From NCBI GenBank assembly GCA_964457545.1, contig CAYWEN010000010.1, positions 124,001 to 188,000 on the forward strand: 64,000 nt of DNA, read 5' to 3'. The stretch is from JAGGTJ01 sp964457545. GTDB lineage: Bacteria; Desulfobacterota; DSM-4660; Desulfatiglandales; Desulfatiglandaceae. Shown in pieces: positions 18,405 through 28,600 of the stretch (the first letter of the stretch is position 1; every line of letters begins with the position of its first letter). Both the position numbers and the translations under genes were made by a program. The notes under the pieces are model-generated. The model did no database searches. It was not told the origin of the DNA and was given only the letters and a program-made list of their open reading frames with translations.

Positions 18405-18858
18405 GACATTTGGTATTAACTGTCATGATTGATCCAACCTGATTTCAGGATAAGGCCATGTACCTTTTCAGACCTTCTGGATCTTGCTGCAGGGATTTGA
18501 AAACATGGCACAATACCTCCGGTGTTACAATTCCTTGTGAGATAGGACCGGTTTTTATACGGGTCATAACCTGTCTATGATGTATCTGTTTTTATCGTCA
18601 GGCAACCTCCCTTGTAAATAATCCTTGCTTTTTGTCAATTTTGCTTGACAGGAATGTCTTTCATGCATGAACATGACGTCACATTATATAACGTGACGTC
18701 ATGTTCATACTGATTTTTTTATGCAAGGCACTGATAGACCAATGATAAGGCTATGAAGAGCTGAAAAGCTGGTTGCAGCCCCTCCAGAAATAGATTCTGG
18801 TTACTGTCTGTTATACGAAAATCCCGTTTCATACCCTGATTCATTAAGGATGCTGGTG
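18405..18858. other. Gap before the TetR gene; contains a long inverted repeat
   Basis: About 454 bp without a gene. It contains the 42-bp palindrome listed separately at 18667-18708 and, near 18788-18812, a fragment (CCAGAAATAGATTCTGG) resembling part of the dispersed intergenic repeat. A TTGACA is at 18645-18650. Confidence 0.5.
18667..18708. promoter_or_regulatory. Perfect 16-bp inverted repeat, candidate TetR operator
   Basis: Arms ATGAACATGACGTCAC (18667-18682) and GTGACGTCATGTTCAT (18693-18708) are exact reverse complements separated by 10 bp. Each arm contains the self-palindrome TGACGTCA, so there are two adjacent dyads. The spacer plus flank includes TATAAC, a plausible -10 box. It lies about 150 bp upstream of the TetR gene, a layout that suits autoregulation. 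It has no T-run after it and does not look like a terminator. Confidence 0.55.
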
Positions 18859-19488
18859 ATGTCGAAGAATACGCTTTCCCGCAGGGAAAAGGAAAAACTC
18901 AATCAACGCAGGGAAATCCTTGAGGCCGCTCTTTCTCTTTTTTCAAAGAAAGGCTACCATAATGTCTCCATGCATGAAATTGCAAAAAAATCTGAATTTG
19001 CTGTAGGTACACTTTACAAGTTCTTTAAGAACAAGGAAGATCTTTACACATCACTTATAATTGAACAGTCTGACAGGTTTCATGATGCCATTATAGCTGC
19101 TGTAAAAGAATCTGAAGACGAAACCGAACAGCTGAGAAACTATGTAAAGGCAAAATGTGTGGTGTTCAGGGATAATATTGCTGTTATCCGTTTGTATTTT
19201 ACGGAAACAAGAGGGGCCAGTTTTAATATAAGGGCAGGTCTGGACAAGAATATTCGCGAAAGATACAACAATGTGCTTTTGAATGTGCTTGCCCCGGTGT
19301 TTGAAAGAGGTATGGAAAAAAACATATTCAACAGGATTGCCGAACCATACCATTTGGCAGTTGCGCTTGACAGCCTGTGTAATGCCTTTCTTTTCCTCTG
19401 GCTTGAGGAACCAGATCTGAATACATATCCGGAAGATCCCGATCTTATACTGAATATTTTTTTTCAGGGATTGATTGATCACAGATGA
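18859..19488 (+). CDS. TetR/AcrR-family transcriptional regulator
   Basis: A 209-residue regulator with an N-terminal TetR helix-turn-helix: RREILEAALSLFSKKGYHNV, SMHEIAKKSEFAVGTLYKFF and KNKEDLY. The C-terminal ligand-binding part is helical and variable, as usual. It lies directly upstream of the RND efflux operon in the same direction, so it most likely represses that operon and is released by a pump substrate. ATG 18859 is preferred because an AAGG lies about 10 nt upstream; ATG 18850 is in frame but almost touches that site. Inverted repeats before this gene and before the pump genes are candidate binding sites. Confidence 0.9.
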   Translation: MSKNTLSRREKEKLNQRREILEAALSLFSKKGYHNVSMHEIAKKSEFAVGTLYKFFKNKEDLYTSLIIEQSDRFHDAIIAAVKESEDETEQLRNYVKAKCVVFRDNIAVIRLYFTETRGASFNIRAGLDKNIRERYNNVLLNVLAPVFERGMEKNIFNRIAEPYHLAVALDSLCNAFLFLWLEEPDLNTYPEDPDLILNIFFQGLIDHR

Positions 19489-19514
19489 AATTTTTTGATC
19501 TTTCTTTTGCGTAT

Positions 19515-19566
19515 GGCAACATATTTTAGAATAAATATCATAAAAACGATATGTTGCCGATATAAT
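19515..19566 (+). promoter_or_regulatory. Inverted repeat overlapping a TATAAT box before the RND operon
   Basis: Arms GGCAACATAT (19515-19524) and ATATGTTGCC (19549-19558) are exact reverse complements with a 24-bp spacer. A perfect TATAAT at 19561-19566 follows directly; the -35 is weak. Position between the TetR gene and the pump operon makes it a likely operator-promoter. The sequence differs from the palindrome upstream of the TetR gene, so the two may serve different proteins. Confidence 0.5.
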
Positions 19567-19601
19567 TTGATTTGATACTTTAACTGATATTTGGAGGATA
19601 T

Positions 19602-20918
19602 ATGTCGCATTTGCGCAGAGTGATATGCAATCCTGTTACATGGATCCCCGGACTTGTCTTCCTGTTTCTGTCTTTTTTTATCTCAGGATGCAGACAGCGG
19701 CCCAAGGGGCCACCACATGGAATACCGGAGGTAACAGTCTGTACGGTCAGGCCGGAACCTGTTCTTCTGAGTACTGAATTGCCAGGACGCACGGTTCCTT
19801 TCCGTGTGGCAGAAATAAGGCCCCAGGTAAGCGGTCTTTTAAAAAAACGCCTGTTTAAAGAAGGTGCCTGTGTCAAGGCAGGCCAGCCACTGTATCTGAT
19901 AGACCCGGCCGAATTTGAGGCGGCCCTTGCCAATGCCGGTGCAGCCCTTGCAAAGGCCATATCAAATGTGCCGGCAATCAGATCAAGGGTTGAACGTTAT
20001 AAAAAACTCCTGCCTTTCAAGGCCATCAGCAGGCAGGAATATGACGATGCCGTGGCTGCGCTTGGACAGGCAAGATCCGAGATAAAATACTGGGAGGCAC
20101 AGGTAAAAAGGGCAAAAATAAATCTTGCCTACTGTCATATTACTGCCCCCATATCAGGACGTATAAGCAGATCTTATGTGACAGAGGGGGCCATCCTTAC
20201 AGCTTATCAGCCTGCTGCCATGGCCACCATACAACGCCTTGACCCCATTTACGTAGATGTGCCCCAATCCACCACGGAACTGCTCCGTCTGAGACAGAGA
20301 CTCAAACAGGGCCGCATCAAATATCATGCCAGGAATCGGAATATGGTCAGGCTTGTGCTTGAAGATGGAAGCATATATCCATTGATGGGAATACTCCAGT
20401 TCCATGAGGTTAATGTGGATTCAACAACAGGTTCTGTTATCCTGAGGATCATGTTTAAAAATCCGGAAGGTGTCCTTTTACCGGGAATGTTTGTCAGGGC
20501 AGTAATCAGGGAGGGGATAAACCCTGCGGCCATTCTTGTTCCCCAACAGGCGGTTTCCCGTACACCAAAGGGAGAGCCCTTTGTTTTTACAGTAGGAAAG
20601 GATAACACAGTTGTTCTGAAGATGATTAAGATAGACAGGGCTGTTGGCAGCAGGTGGCTTGTTTCTTCAGGAATTACCCCGAAAGACCGCATAATTGTCA
20701 CGGGGCTGCAGTTCATAAGACCAGGCATACCGGTTAAGGTAGTTGCTTCAAAAAATACGGATAAAAAGGGGGCAAAAGGTATGTCAGACAGAACAGAACC
20801 GGACAGACATGCCCGGCTTAAAGACACTTTCCCTGTTATTGCCGGCGATGAAAATACAATGCGTACTGTATCCACAGGGTCTTTTAAGGGAAACCGGTAT
20901 CTGAACGGAGGGGCATGA
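19602..20918 (+). CDS. RND efflux periplasmic adaptor (AcrA/MexA-type lipoprotein)
   Basis: The membrane-fusion subunit of a tripartite efflux pump, bridging the inner-membrane transporter and the outer-membrane channel. The 438-residue protein starts with a lipoprotein signal ending in FISGC (lipid-attachment Cys30). Next come the barrel and lipoyl parts (PGRTVPFRVAEIRPQVSG, VKAGQPLYLIDPAEF), a coiled-coil hairpin (~105-165) and the second lipoyl half (YCHITAPISGRISR). The C-terminal ~50 residues are an extra, low-conservation tail. Its stop overlaps the transporter start by four bases. Expression is probably controlled by the TetR protein upstream. Confidence 0.94.
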   Translation: MSHLRRVICNPVTWIPGLVFLFLSFFISGCRQRPKGPPHGIPEVTVCTVRPEPVLLSTELPGRTVPFRVAEIRPQVSGLLKKRLFKEGACVKAGQPLYLIDPAEFEAALANAGAALAKAISNVPAIRSRVERYKKLLPFKAISRQEYDDAVAALGQARSEIKYWEAQVKRAKINLAYCHITAPISGRISRSYVTEGAILTAYQPAAMATIQRLDPIYVDVPQSTTELLRLRQRLKQGRIKYHARNRNMVRLVLEDGSIYPLMGILQFHEVNVDSTTGSVILRIMFKNPEGVLLPGMFVRAVIREGINPAAILVPQQAVSRTPKGEPFVFTVGKDNTVVLKMIKIDRAVGSRWLVSSGITPKDRIIVTGLQFIRPGIPVKVVASKNTDKKGAKGMSDRTEPDRHARLKDTFPVIAGDENTMRTVSTGSFKGNRYLNGGA

Positions 20919-23900
20919 TGCTATCAAGGTTTTTTCTGGACCGCCCTGTTTTTGCATGGGTTATTGCCATTGCGATAATGAGTGCAGGTGTGTTATCCAT
21001 CCATTTTTTGCCTGTATCTCACTATCCTGAACTTGCGCCTCCTGTTATTGCCGTTGACTCGTTTTATCCCGGGGCATCTGCCGAGACAGTGGAAAGTACT
21101 GTTACACAGATTATAGAACAAAAGATGACCGGCCTTGACAAGATGCTATATCTTTCAGGTTCCAGCAGTTCATCCGGGGCATCACGCATTGAACTTACTT
21201 TTGCTCCAGGGACTGATCCGGATCTTGCCTGGTCAAAGGTTCAGAATAAACTTCAGCTTGCCATGGCAAGCCTGCCTGATGTGGTACAACGTCAGGGGGT
21301 CAAGGTAAGCAAATCAACCCGCAACTATATGCTTGTTGTGGGGATTGTTTCTGAAGATGGCAGTATGGACGGCAATGACCTGAGAGACTATGCCAGATCC
21401 AATCTGGAAAAGGTCCTTGCCCGCATACCCGGAGTAGGGGAGGTAGAGGCCTTTGGTACCGAATATGCCATGCGCATATGGATTGATCCTGACAAACTGA
21501 CCAACTATCATCTTACTGTAGAAGATGTTGCAAGATCCCTTAGGTCATATAATGTGGAGGTTTCAGCAGGACAGTTTGGCGGGGCTCCGGCTGTCAGAGG
21601 CCAGCGTATGAATGCCTCGATTATTGTCCAGCATTATCTCAGAACACCTGAACAGTTTGCATCCATTCCTCTCCGTATAAACAGAGATGGCTCCAGAGTT
21701 CTTGTCAGGGATGTGGGCCGTGTGGAACTTGGAACTGAACGGTACGACATACTGGCAAGATTTAACGGAAAACCCTCCGCCTTTCTTCTTATCCGCAAGG
21801 AACCGGGTGCCAATGCCCTTAAGACTGAAGAGGCGATCAAGGCCAAGCTGAAGAGTATGAGCCGCTACTTTCCTCAAGGGATGAAGGTGGTATACCCATA
21901 CAATACCACAACCTTTACCAGAGTGGCCATTCATGAGGTGGTCAAGACCTTGTATGAGGCGATTTTTCTGGTTTTTCTGGTAATATGGCTTTTCCTGGGC
22001 AACCTTCGTGCCACCCTGATTCCGACTATTACGGTCCCTGTTGTTCTTCTTGGAACCTTTGCAATTATTGGAATGCTTGGATTTTCCATAAATGTGCTGA
22101 CCATGTTTGCCATGGTTCTGGCCATAGGTCTTTTGGTAGACGATGCTATTGTGGTCGTGGAAAATGTGGAAAGGATAATGAGTGAAGAGGGGCTTTCTGC
22201 CAAAGAGGCTACGGCCAAGTCCATGGATCAGATTACCAGCGCCCTGATAGGAATCGGCCTTGTACTTGCAGCAGTATTCGGTCCAATGGCCTTTTTCCCG
22301 GGTTCTACAGGCATTATATACAGACAGTTTTCTGTTACCATTGCAGCCTCAATGCTTCTGTCTGTTCTTGTAGCGTTAATCCTTACTCCGGTTCTATGTG
22401 CAAGTCTTTTAAAACCGGTGCCTGCCGGACATGAGCCTGCAGATAGCGCAGTTTCTTTCCTGCGGCCTTTTTTCAGATGGTTTGACCGCGTGTTCAGGGG
22501 ATTAAGGAACATATACATAAGCAGAGTGGGGCATGTGTTGGGAAAGAAAACAGTATATATCCTGATCTATTTTATTCTTGTAGGAGTACTGTCTTTCTTT
22601 TTCTTGCATCTGCCAACCGCTTATCTTCCCAATGAAGATCAGGGGATCATCCTTGTTATGGCCAATCTTCCTTCCGGTTCTACCCTGGAACAGACGCAGA
22701 ACATAATGAAACAGGCAGAGCGCCATTTTTTGGTCGATGAGAAGGATGCGGTAAAATCCTTTGCCTATTTGACGGGATATTCTTTCAGCGGCCAGGGGCA
22801 GAATGTAGCCCTTGGTTTTGTAAACCTGAAAGACTGGAAACTGCGTGATCGGCCGGATTTAAAGGTAGGAGCAGTTGTTGGAAGGGCAATGCGGGTGTTT
22901 TCCCGTATAAAAGGTGCCAGGGTCTTTGCCTTTCCGCCCCCTGCTATTATAGAACTTGGAAATGCCACGGGTTTTGACTTTGAACTCCTCGATTTTGGGG
23001 GGCTTGGGCATAAAAGGCTTATGGCCGCACGCAATCAGGTCCTCAGGATGGCAGCAATGGATAAGAGGGTAATACGTGTCAGGCCTAATGGCATGGAGGA
23101 TGTGCCCGAATACTATGTTGATGTGGATTGGCAAAAGGCCGGAGCTCTTGGGGTGCCTATCACCTCCATACATGATACTGTTGCTGTCTCTTTCGGCAGT
23201 GCATATATAAACGACTTTGTAAGGGCTGGAAGGGTAAAAAAGGTCTATCTTCAGGCAGATGCTCCATACCGGATGCTGCCTTATGATCTGAAGAAACTGT
23301 ATGTCAGAAATACCTCTGGCAAGATGGTGCCGTACTCCTCATTTGCATCAGGGCACTGGTCCAGTGGCTCTCCACGGCTTGAGCGATACAACGGGTTTCC
23401 ATCCATAAACATATGGGGTGAACCTGCGCCTGGCAGAAGTTCAGGAGAGGCCATGGCTGTTATGGAGGAGTTTGCCTCAAGGCTTCCTCACGGAATTGCC
23501 TTTGACTGGACAGGCCTTTCCTATCAGGAAAGGATGGCTACAAATCAGGCCCCGCTTCTGTATGCCTTTTCTGTCTTTGTCATATTTCTCTGTCTTGCCG
23601 CCTTGTACGAAAGCTGGCCTATTCCGATTGCAAACATGCTGATGCTTCCGCTTGGAGTTCTTGGCGCCACAGTGGCCACATGGTCACGCGGTCTTTACAA
23701 TGATGTCTATTTTCAGATCGGGTTTATAACCACCATGGGGCTTTCAACAAAAAACGCAATACTCATTATTCAGTTCATAAAGGAGCGTCTGAGTCACGGA
23801 GAGGGCCTTGAAGAGGCTGCCCTTGGCGCTGTACGTGTGCGATTCAGACCTGTTGTTATGACATCCCTGGCCTTCTTTTTTGGTGTCCTGCCTCTTGCGG

Positions 23901-24085
23901 TTGCAACCGGTGCCGGGGCAGGAGCGGAAAACGCCATTGGCACAGCAGTCTGTGGGGGAATGATTTCGGCAACTTTTATAGATCTCTTTTATATCCCCTT
24001 GTTTTTTGTGGTTGTATATACATGGATCAAGGGAAAGAAGTCTGAACAGGATATTAAACAAAAACAGGCAAGGGAGGTGATTTGA
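20915..24085 (+). CDS. RND multidrug efflux transporter (AcrB/HAE1-type)
   Basis: The proton-driven inner-membrane pump of the system. Length 1056 residues, normal for the HAE1 family, with 12 expected membrane helices and two large periplasmic loops. The opening SRFFLDRPVFAWVIAIAIM is diagnostic. Proton-relay residues are present: Asp409-Asp410 in helix 4 (GLLVDDAIVVVENV) and Lys946 in helix 10 (STKNAILIIQF). The porter region has the usual FYPGASAETVESTVT segment. Substrate range cannot be predicted. It is translationally coupled to the adaptor gene and followed one base later by the outer-membrane channel gene. Confidence 0.97.
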   Translation: MMLSRFFLDRPVFAWVIAIAIMSAGVLSIHFLPVSHYPELAPPVIAVDSFYPGASAETVESTVTQIIEQKMTGLDKMLYLSGSSSSSGASRIELTFAPGTDPDLAWSKVQNKLQLAMASLPDVVQRQGVKVSKSTRNYMLVVGIVSEDGSMDGNDLRDYARSNLEKVLARIPGVGEVEAFGTEYAMRIWIDPDKLTNYHLTVEDVARSLRSYNVEVSAGQFGGAPAVRGQRMNASIIVQHYLRTPEQFASIPLRINRDGSRVLVRDVGRVELGTERYDILARFNGKPSAFLLIRKEPGANALKTEEAIKAKLKSMSRYFPQGMKVVYPYNTTTFTRVAIHEVVKTLYEAIFLVFLVIWLFLGNLRATLIPTITVPVVLLGTFAIIGMLGFSINVLTMFAMVLAIGLLVDDAIVVVENVERIMSEEGLSAKEATAKSMDQITSALIGIGLVLAAVFGPMAFFPGSTGIIYRQFSVTIAASMLLSVLVALILTPVLCASLLKPVPAGHEPADSAVSFLRPFFRWFDRVFRGLRNIYISRVGHVLGKKTVYILIYFILVGVLSFFFLHLPTAYLPNEDQGIILVMANLPSGSTLEQTQNIMKQAERHFLVDEKDAVKSFAYLTGYSFSGQGQNVALGFVNLKDWKLRDRPDLKVGAVVGRAMRVFSRIKGARVFAFPPPAIIELGNATGFDFELLDFGGLGHKRLMAARNQVLRMAAMDKRVIRVRPNGMEDVPEYYVDVDWQKAGALGVPITSIHDTVAVSFGSAYINDFVRAGRVKKVYLQADAPYRMLPYDLKKLYVRNTSGKMVPYSSFASGHWSSGSPRLERYNGFPSINIWGEPAPGRSSGEAMAVMEEFASRLPHGIAFDWTGLSYQERMATNQAPLLYAFSVFVIFLCLAALYESWPIPIANMLMLPLGVLGATVATWSRGLYNDVYFQIGFITTMGLSTKNAILIIQFIKERLSHGEGLEEAALGAVRVRFRPVVMTSLAFFFGVLPLAVATGAGAGAENAIGTAVCGGMISATFIDLFYIPLFFVVVYTWIKGKKSEQDIKQKQAREVI

Positions 24086-24086
24086 C

Positions 24087-25487
24087 ATGGGAAGATTTGC
24101 ATACCTCGTTGCAATGCCTTTTCTGTTTTTTGCCTGCACCCTGGCCCCGACATACCTTCGTCCCGGTCCCTTTGCACCTGACAGATGGCCGGAGGGATCT
24201 GCATACCGGACTTCGCATAAATCCCTAAAAATACCGAGTGCCCGGGAGACAGGATGGCAGGAATTTTTTACTGACAGGAGACTTGAAGAGATTATAGAAA
24301 CTGCCCTGAATAATAACCGTGATCTGAAACTGGCTGCTCTTAATGTGGAAGAGGCCCGTGCCATGTATGGCGTTAAACGGGCGGATCTGTTTCCGGTTGT
24401 AAATGCTACAGCAGCAAGAGGTAAACAGCGGATGCCGGATACACACGGTTTTGGACAGAAACTCATACTGACAGAATATAGCGCTGGTTTGGGAATCACT
24501 TCCTGGGAGATAGATTTTTTTGGCCGTATAAGGAGCCTTGAGAGGCAGGCCCTGGAGGAATATTTTGCAACAGAAGAGGCAAGACGGGGTGTTCAGATAT
24601 CTCTTGTGTCCGAGGTGGCAAGGATATATTTTACCCTTGCTGCAGACAGGGAAAGACTGGCCCTTGCCCGATCAACCCTTAAGACCCAAAAGGCGTATTA
24701 CGGTCTGCTCAAGAAACGTTATGATTTTGCCCTTGCCACTGAACTGGATCTTGCCAGGGCCAGAATCCAGGTGCAGGCAGCAGAAAGAGATGTGGCCTAC
24801 TACCTTCGGCTGACCGCGAGTGATAAAAATGCATTGAATCTGTTGACAGGATATAAAATGCCGCATCTTTTACTGCCGGAAAACCTGAATGATGCAGGAG
24901 GGATCAAAAAGATATCTTCCGGGATTCCTTCAGAGGTGTTGCTTAACAGACCCGACATTATGGCGGCTGAACACAGACTTAAAGGATCATATGCATTTAT
25001 AGGTGCAGCCCGTGCAGCCTTTTTCCCTCATATATCGCTTACAACCGCTATTGGAACTGCAAGCAGTGATCTGTCCGGGCTTTTTGGCGCCGGCTCAAAG
25101 AGCTGGAAATTCATATCCAATGTTGCCATGCCGGTCTTTGATGCCAGAACCTGGGCAGCATACAGGGTTAGCAAGGCAGAACAGAAAATTGCGCTTGTGA
25201 AATATGAACGGACCATTCAAAATGCATTCAGGGAGGTGGCAGATTCCCTTGCAGTTCAGGGTACGGCGAAAAGACAGGTGTTGGCACAGCAATCCCTTGT
25301 TGATGCTGCACTCCGGATATACCGCTTGTCCATGAAACGTTATGATCTGGGGATAGACAGCTATCTTTCTGTCCTTGATGCACAGCGTTCCCTGTATGCA
25401 GCACAGCAGCGGCTTGTTTCTCTTCGCCTTCTCAGGATAACAAACAGGATAAAACTTTATGCCGCTCTTGGGGGAGGAGGAGATTAG
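24087..25487 (+). CDS. Outer-membrane efflux channel (OprM/NodT-type lipoprotein)
   Basis: The TolC-like exit duct of the pump. The 466-residue protein has a short lipoprotein signal with Cys17 (FFAC) followed by TLAPTYLRP, the usual start of NodT-family channels. Two outer-membrane efflux repeats follow: SWEIDFFGRIRSLERQALEE in the first half and LLNRPDIMAAEHRLKGSYAFIGAARAAFFP in the second. AGGGAGGTG precedes the ATG, 1 bp after the transporter gene. This completes a regulator-adaptor-transporter-channel operon. Confidence 0.95.
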   Translation: MGRFAYLVAMPFLFFACTLAPTYLRPGPFAPDRWPEGSAYRTSHKSLKIPSARETGWQEFFTDRRLEEIIETALNNNRDLKLAALNVEEARAMYGVKRADLFPVVNATAARGKQRMPDTHGFGQKLILTEYSAGLGITSWEIDFFGRIRSLERQALEEYFATEEARRGVQISLVSEVARIYFTLAADRERLALARSTLKTQKAYYGLLKKRYDFALATELDLARARIQVQAAERDVAYYLRLTASDKNALNLLTGYKMPHLLLPENLNDAGGIKKISSGIPSEVLLNRPDIMAAEHRLKGSYAFIGAARAAFFPHISLTTAIGTASSDLSGLFGAGSKSWKFISNVAMPVFDARTWAAYRVSKAEQKIALVKYERTIQNAFREVADSLAVQGTAKRQVLAQQSLVDAALRIYRLSMKRYDLGIDSYLSVLDAQRSLYAAQQRLVSLRLLRITNRIKLYAALGGGGD

Positions 25488-25656
25488 CAGGAAGTTGAAA
25501 TCTGAATCTTGCCAATTACGTTGGCTCAATTGTTGCATAAATTGTCCTTTAACCATATTGCCCGTACTTTATATCTTTGGAGCAATGCCCGTTATCCAAT
25601 ATGTTATAATTTTCTAAAAGTATGGATAACAGGCATAAACAGGAACTGATAGGGTT

Positions 25657-28600
25657 ATGAAACAGACAATGAGCCGCACGGTTTTGATTCTTATATCCTT
25701 TATCCTTGTCTTTGACATCTGTGTATATGCCGACCAGCCTCCTTCCTTTCATGACAGAGACATGCATGATATACGTATTGGTGTGTTGGCCAAGCGGGGA
25801 TATCAATTGTGTCTGAAAAAATGGGTGCCGACCGCCGAATATCTGACTGAAAACATACAGGGATACCGTTTTTCCATTGTTCCGCTTGCCTTTGATAAAT
25901 GTGACATGGCGATTCAAAAAAAAGGGGTGGATTTTATCCTTGCAAATCCATACATTTACATATGCCTTGAAAAAAAATACGCTGTTGAGCGCATAGCAAC
26001 CCTGAACAACCGTCGTGTGACCGGTACTTATACCCTGTTCGGGGGGGTTATATTTTGCAGAAAAGACAGGAATGATATTCACACCCTGCATGATCTTGAG
26101 AACAAGTCCTTTATGGCAGTGGATAAAAATTCTTTTGGAGGCTGGCTGGCTGCCTGGCGAGAGATAAAAAAGGCTGGCATTGATCCGTTCAGGGATTTTA
26201 GGACCTTGTCCTTTGGGGGAACTCATGATGCAGTTGTATATGCAGTTAAAGATCGCAAGGTCGATGCAGGAACAGTTCGTACAGACACACTCGAGCGGAT
26301 GAGTCATGAGGGCAAGATAAGGCTTGAAGATTTTCGTGTAATAAACGGTTCCTTGCATGACGCATCAAAGGTGGATTTTCTCTGTTCAACCGCACTATAT
26401 CCTGAATGGCCGTTTGCAAAAGCACCCTATACTCCAACAGGCCTTGCCAAAAAGGTGTCCGTTGCCTTGTTGATGATGCCTCCGGACTGTGAGGCCGCAA
26501 GGGCAGCGAAATGTGCAGGCTGGACAATTCCCCTTAATTACCGGCATGTACATGATTGTCTGATTGATCTGCGGATTGGCCCATACAGGGATTATGCAAA
26601 GGTCTCTCTTGTACAGGCAATACAGCAACACAGGAATGTAACATTTGCATTCGCGGGGTTGATGTTTGCAATCACTTTATTTGCAATATATGCCCTTGTT
26701 CTTGCCATGAAACAGAGGCGGATGAAAAAAAGGACACAGCTTCTTCTTGATGGAATCCCCAATCCTGCCTGGCTTGTAACAAGGGATCGTCATATCGTTA
26801 TGCAGAACATGGCATCTGAATCTTTTGGGTCAAAAACAGGCGGGTATTGCTGGGAAGGGATCATTCATCTTGATGCCCTCTCTGACGAATGCAGGGAGGC
26901 ATACAAGAAAACAGGCGTTCCCCTGCCTGGAACAAAATGTTCCTTTTGCATGGCAGATGAGGCACTTGACAAACAGGAGTCCTTTAACAAGGAACTGGAA
27001 ATAAATGATGCTGTGTTTGATATTGCATGGATTCCCCTGGGAAAAGACCTGTATCTACATTATGCCATAGACATAACAAGGCATAAGGAGGTGGAAAAAG
27101 AACTGAAGTTCCAAAAAATGGACCTGCAGCGCTATATAGATCATCTGTCCACCTTCACGGCAAGGCTCTCTGCTGACGGAACCGTACTTGCCGTTAACCG
27201 GACGGCATTGCAGCAATGCTGTTCTACTGCCGAAAAAATCATTGGAAAGCCGTTTTGGGATGCCCCATGGTGGAATTATGACAAGGCCCTTCAGGCCAGG
27301 GTAAAGGAATATGTTTTAAGGGCGGCGAGACTTGAATCTGTATGTGCAGAGGAGAAGATAGCGATAAAAGATGGATTCATGGAAATAAACTTCAGATTGA
27401 ATCCTGTTCTTAACAGCGCTGTAAACGATAAGACCGTTGAATACATAGTTGCAGAAGGGCAGGATATAACATATCTGAAAGAGACGGAAGAATATCTGCG
27501 CAAGTTGCAGGAAGAGTTGAAAAATGCCATTGCAATGGCCAACAGTATGGCCAGCCGGGCTGAGGAAGCAAATATTGCAAAAAGTGAGTTTCTGGCCAAC
27601 ATGAGTCATGAGATACGAACCCCGATGAACGGGGTTATTGGTATGATATCTCTTTTGCTCGACACCAGTCTGAGTGATGAACAGCGTTACTTTGCTGAAA
27701 CCGTCAAAAGCAGTGCAGAATCATTGCTGTCCATTATTAATGATATTCTGGATTTTTCCAAGATAGAGGCGGGGAAGCTTGATCTGGAAACCATTGTATT
27801 TGATCTGCGCGGTATGATGGATGACCTTGCATCAGCGCTGGCCATACCCAGCGAGGAAAAGGGGCTTGAATTTATATGTGCAGCAGACCCTGATGTTCCG
27901 GATCATCTTGCAGGTGACCCGGTCCGTCTGCGTCAGATACTTGTAAATCTTGCAGGTAATGCCATCAAGTTTACGGAGCAGGGGGAAGTCGCTGTGCGGG
28001 CCAGCCTGTATGATGAAACCAATGATGATGTGGTGCTCCGTTTTTCTGTAAAGGATACGGGGATAGGTATTCCAAAGGAAAAACAGGTTGTACTGTTTGA
28101 TAAATTTACCCAGGCAGATGCATCAACTACGCGGAATTATGGCGGTACCGGTCTTGGCCTGGCCATATCAAAGCAGCTTGCAGAGATGATGGGCGGTGAA
28201 ATAGGTGTTATCAGTGAAGAAGGGAAGGGGTCGGAGTTCTGGTTTACTGTCAAACTGAAAAGGCACTATGGAAAGGAAGACAGGGAAACACAGACTCTTG
28301 TTCCGGCAGACCTTTGTAATGCCCATATCCTGGTAGTTGACGACAATGCCACAAACCGAGAGGTTTTGATGGCACAGTTTGCTGCCTGGGGTATCAGGGG
28401 AGAGGATGCCCCTGATGGAAATACTGCATTACAGTTGATGTACAAGGCATATGGGGCGAAGGATCCATTCAGGGCCGCTGTTATAGATATGCAGATGCCC
28501 CGCATGGACGGTATTGAACTGGCGCAGGCGATAAAATCGGATGCAAGATTAGAAGACATACATCTTGTACTCTCAAGTTCTATGGGAAAGATAGGAACTC

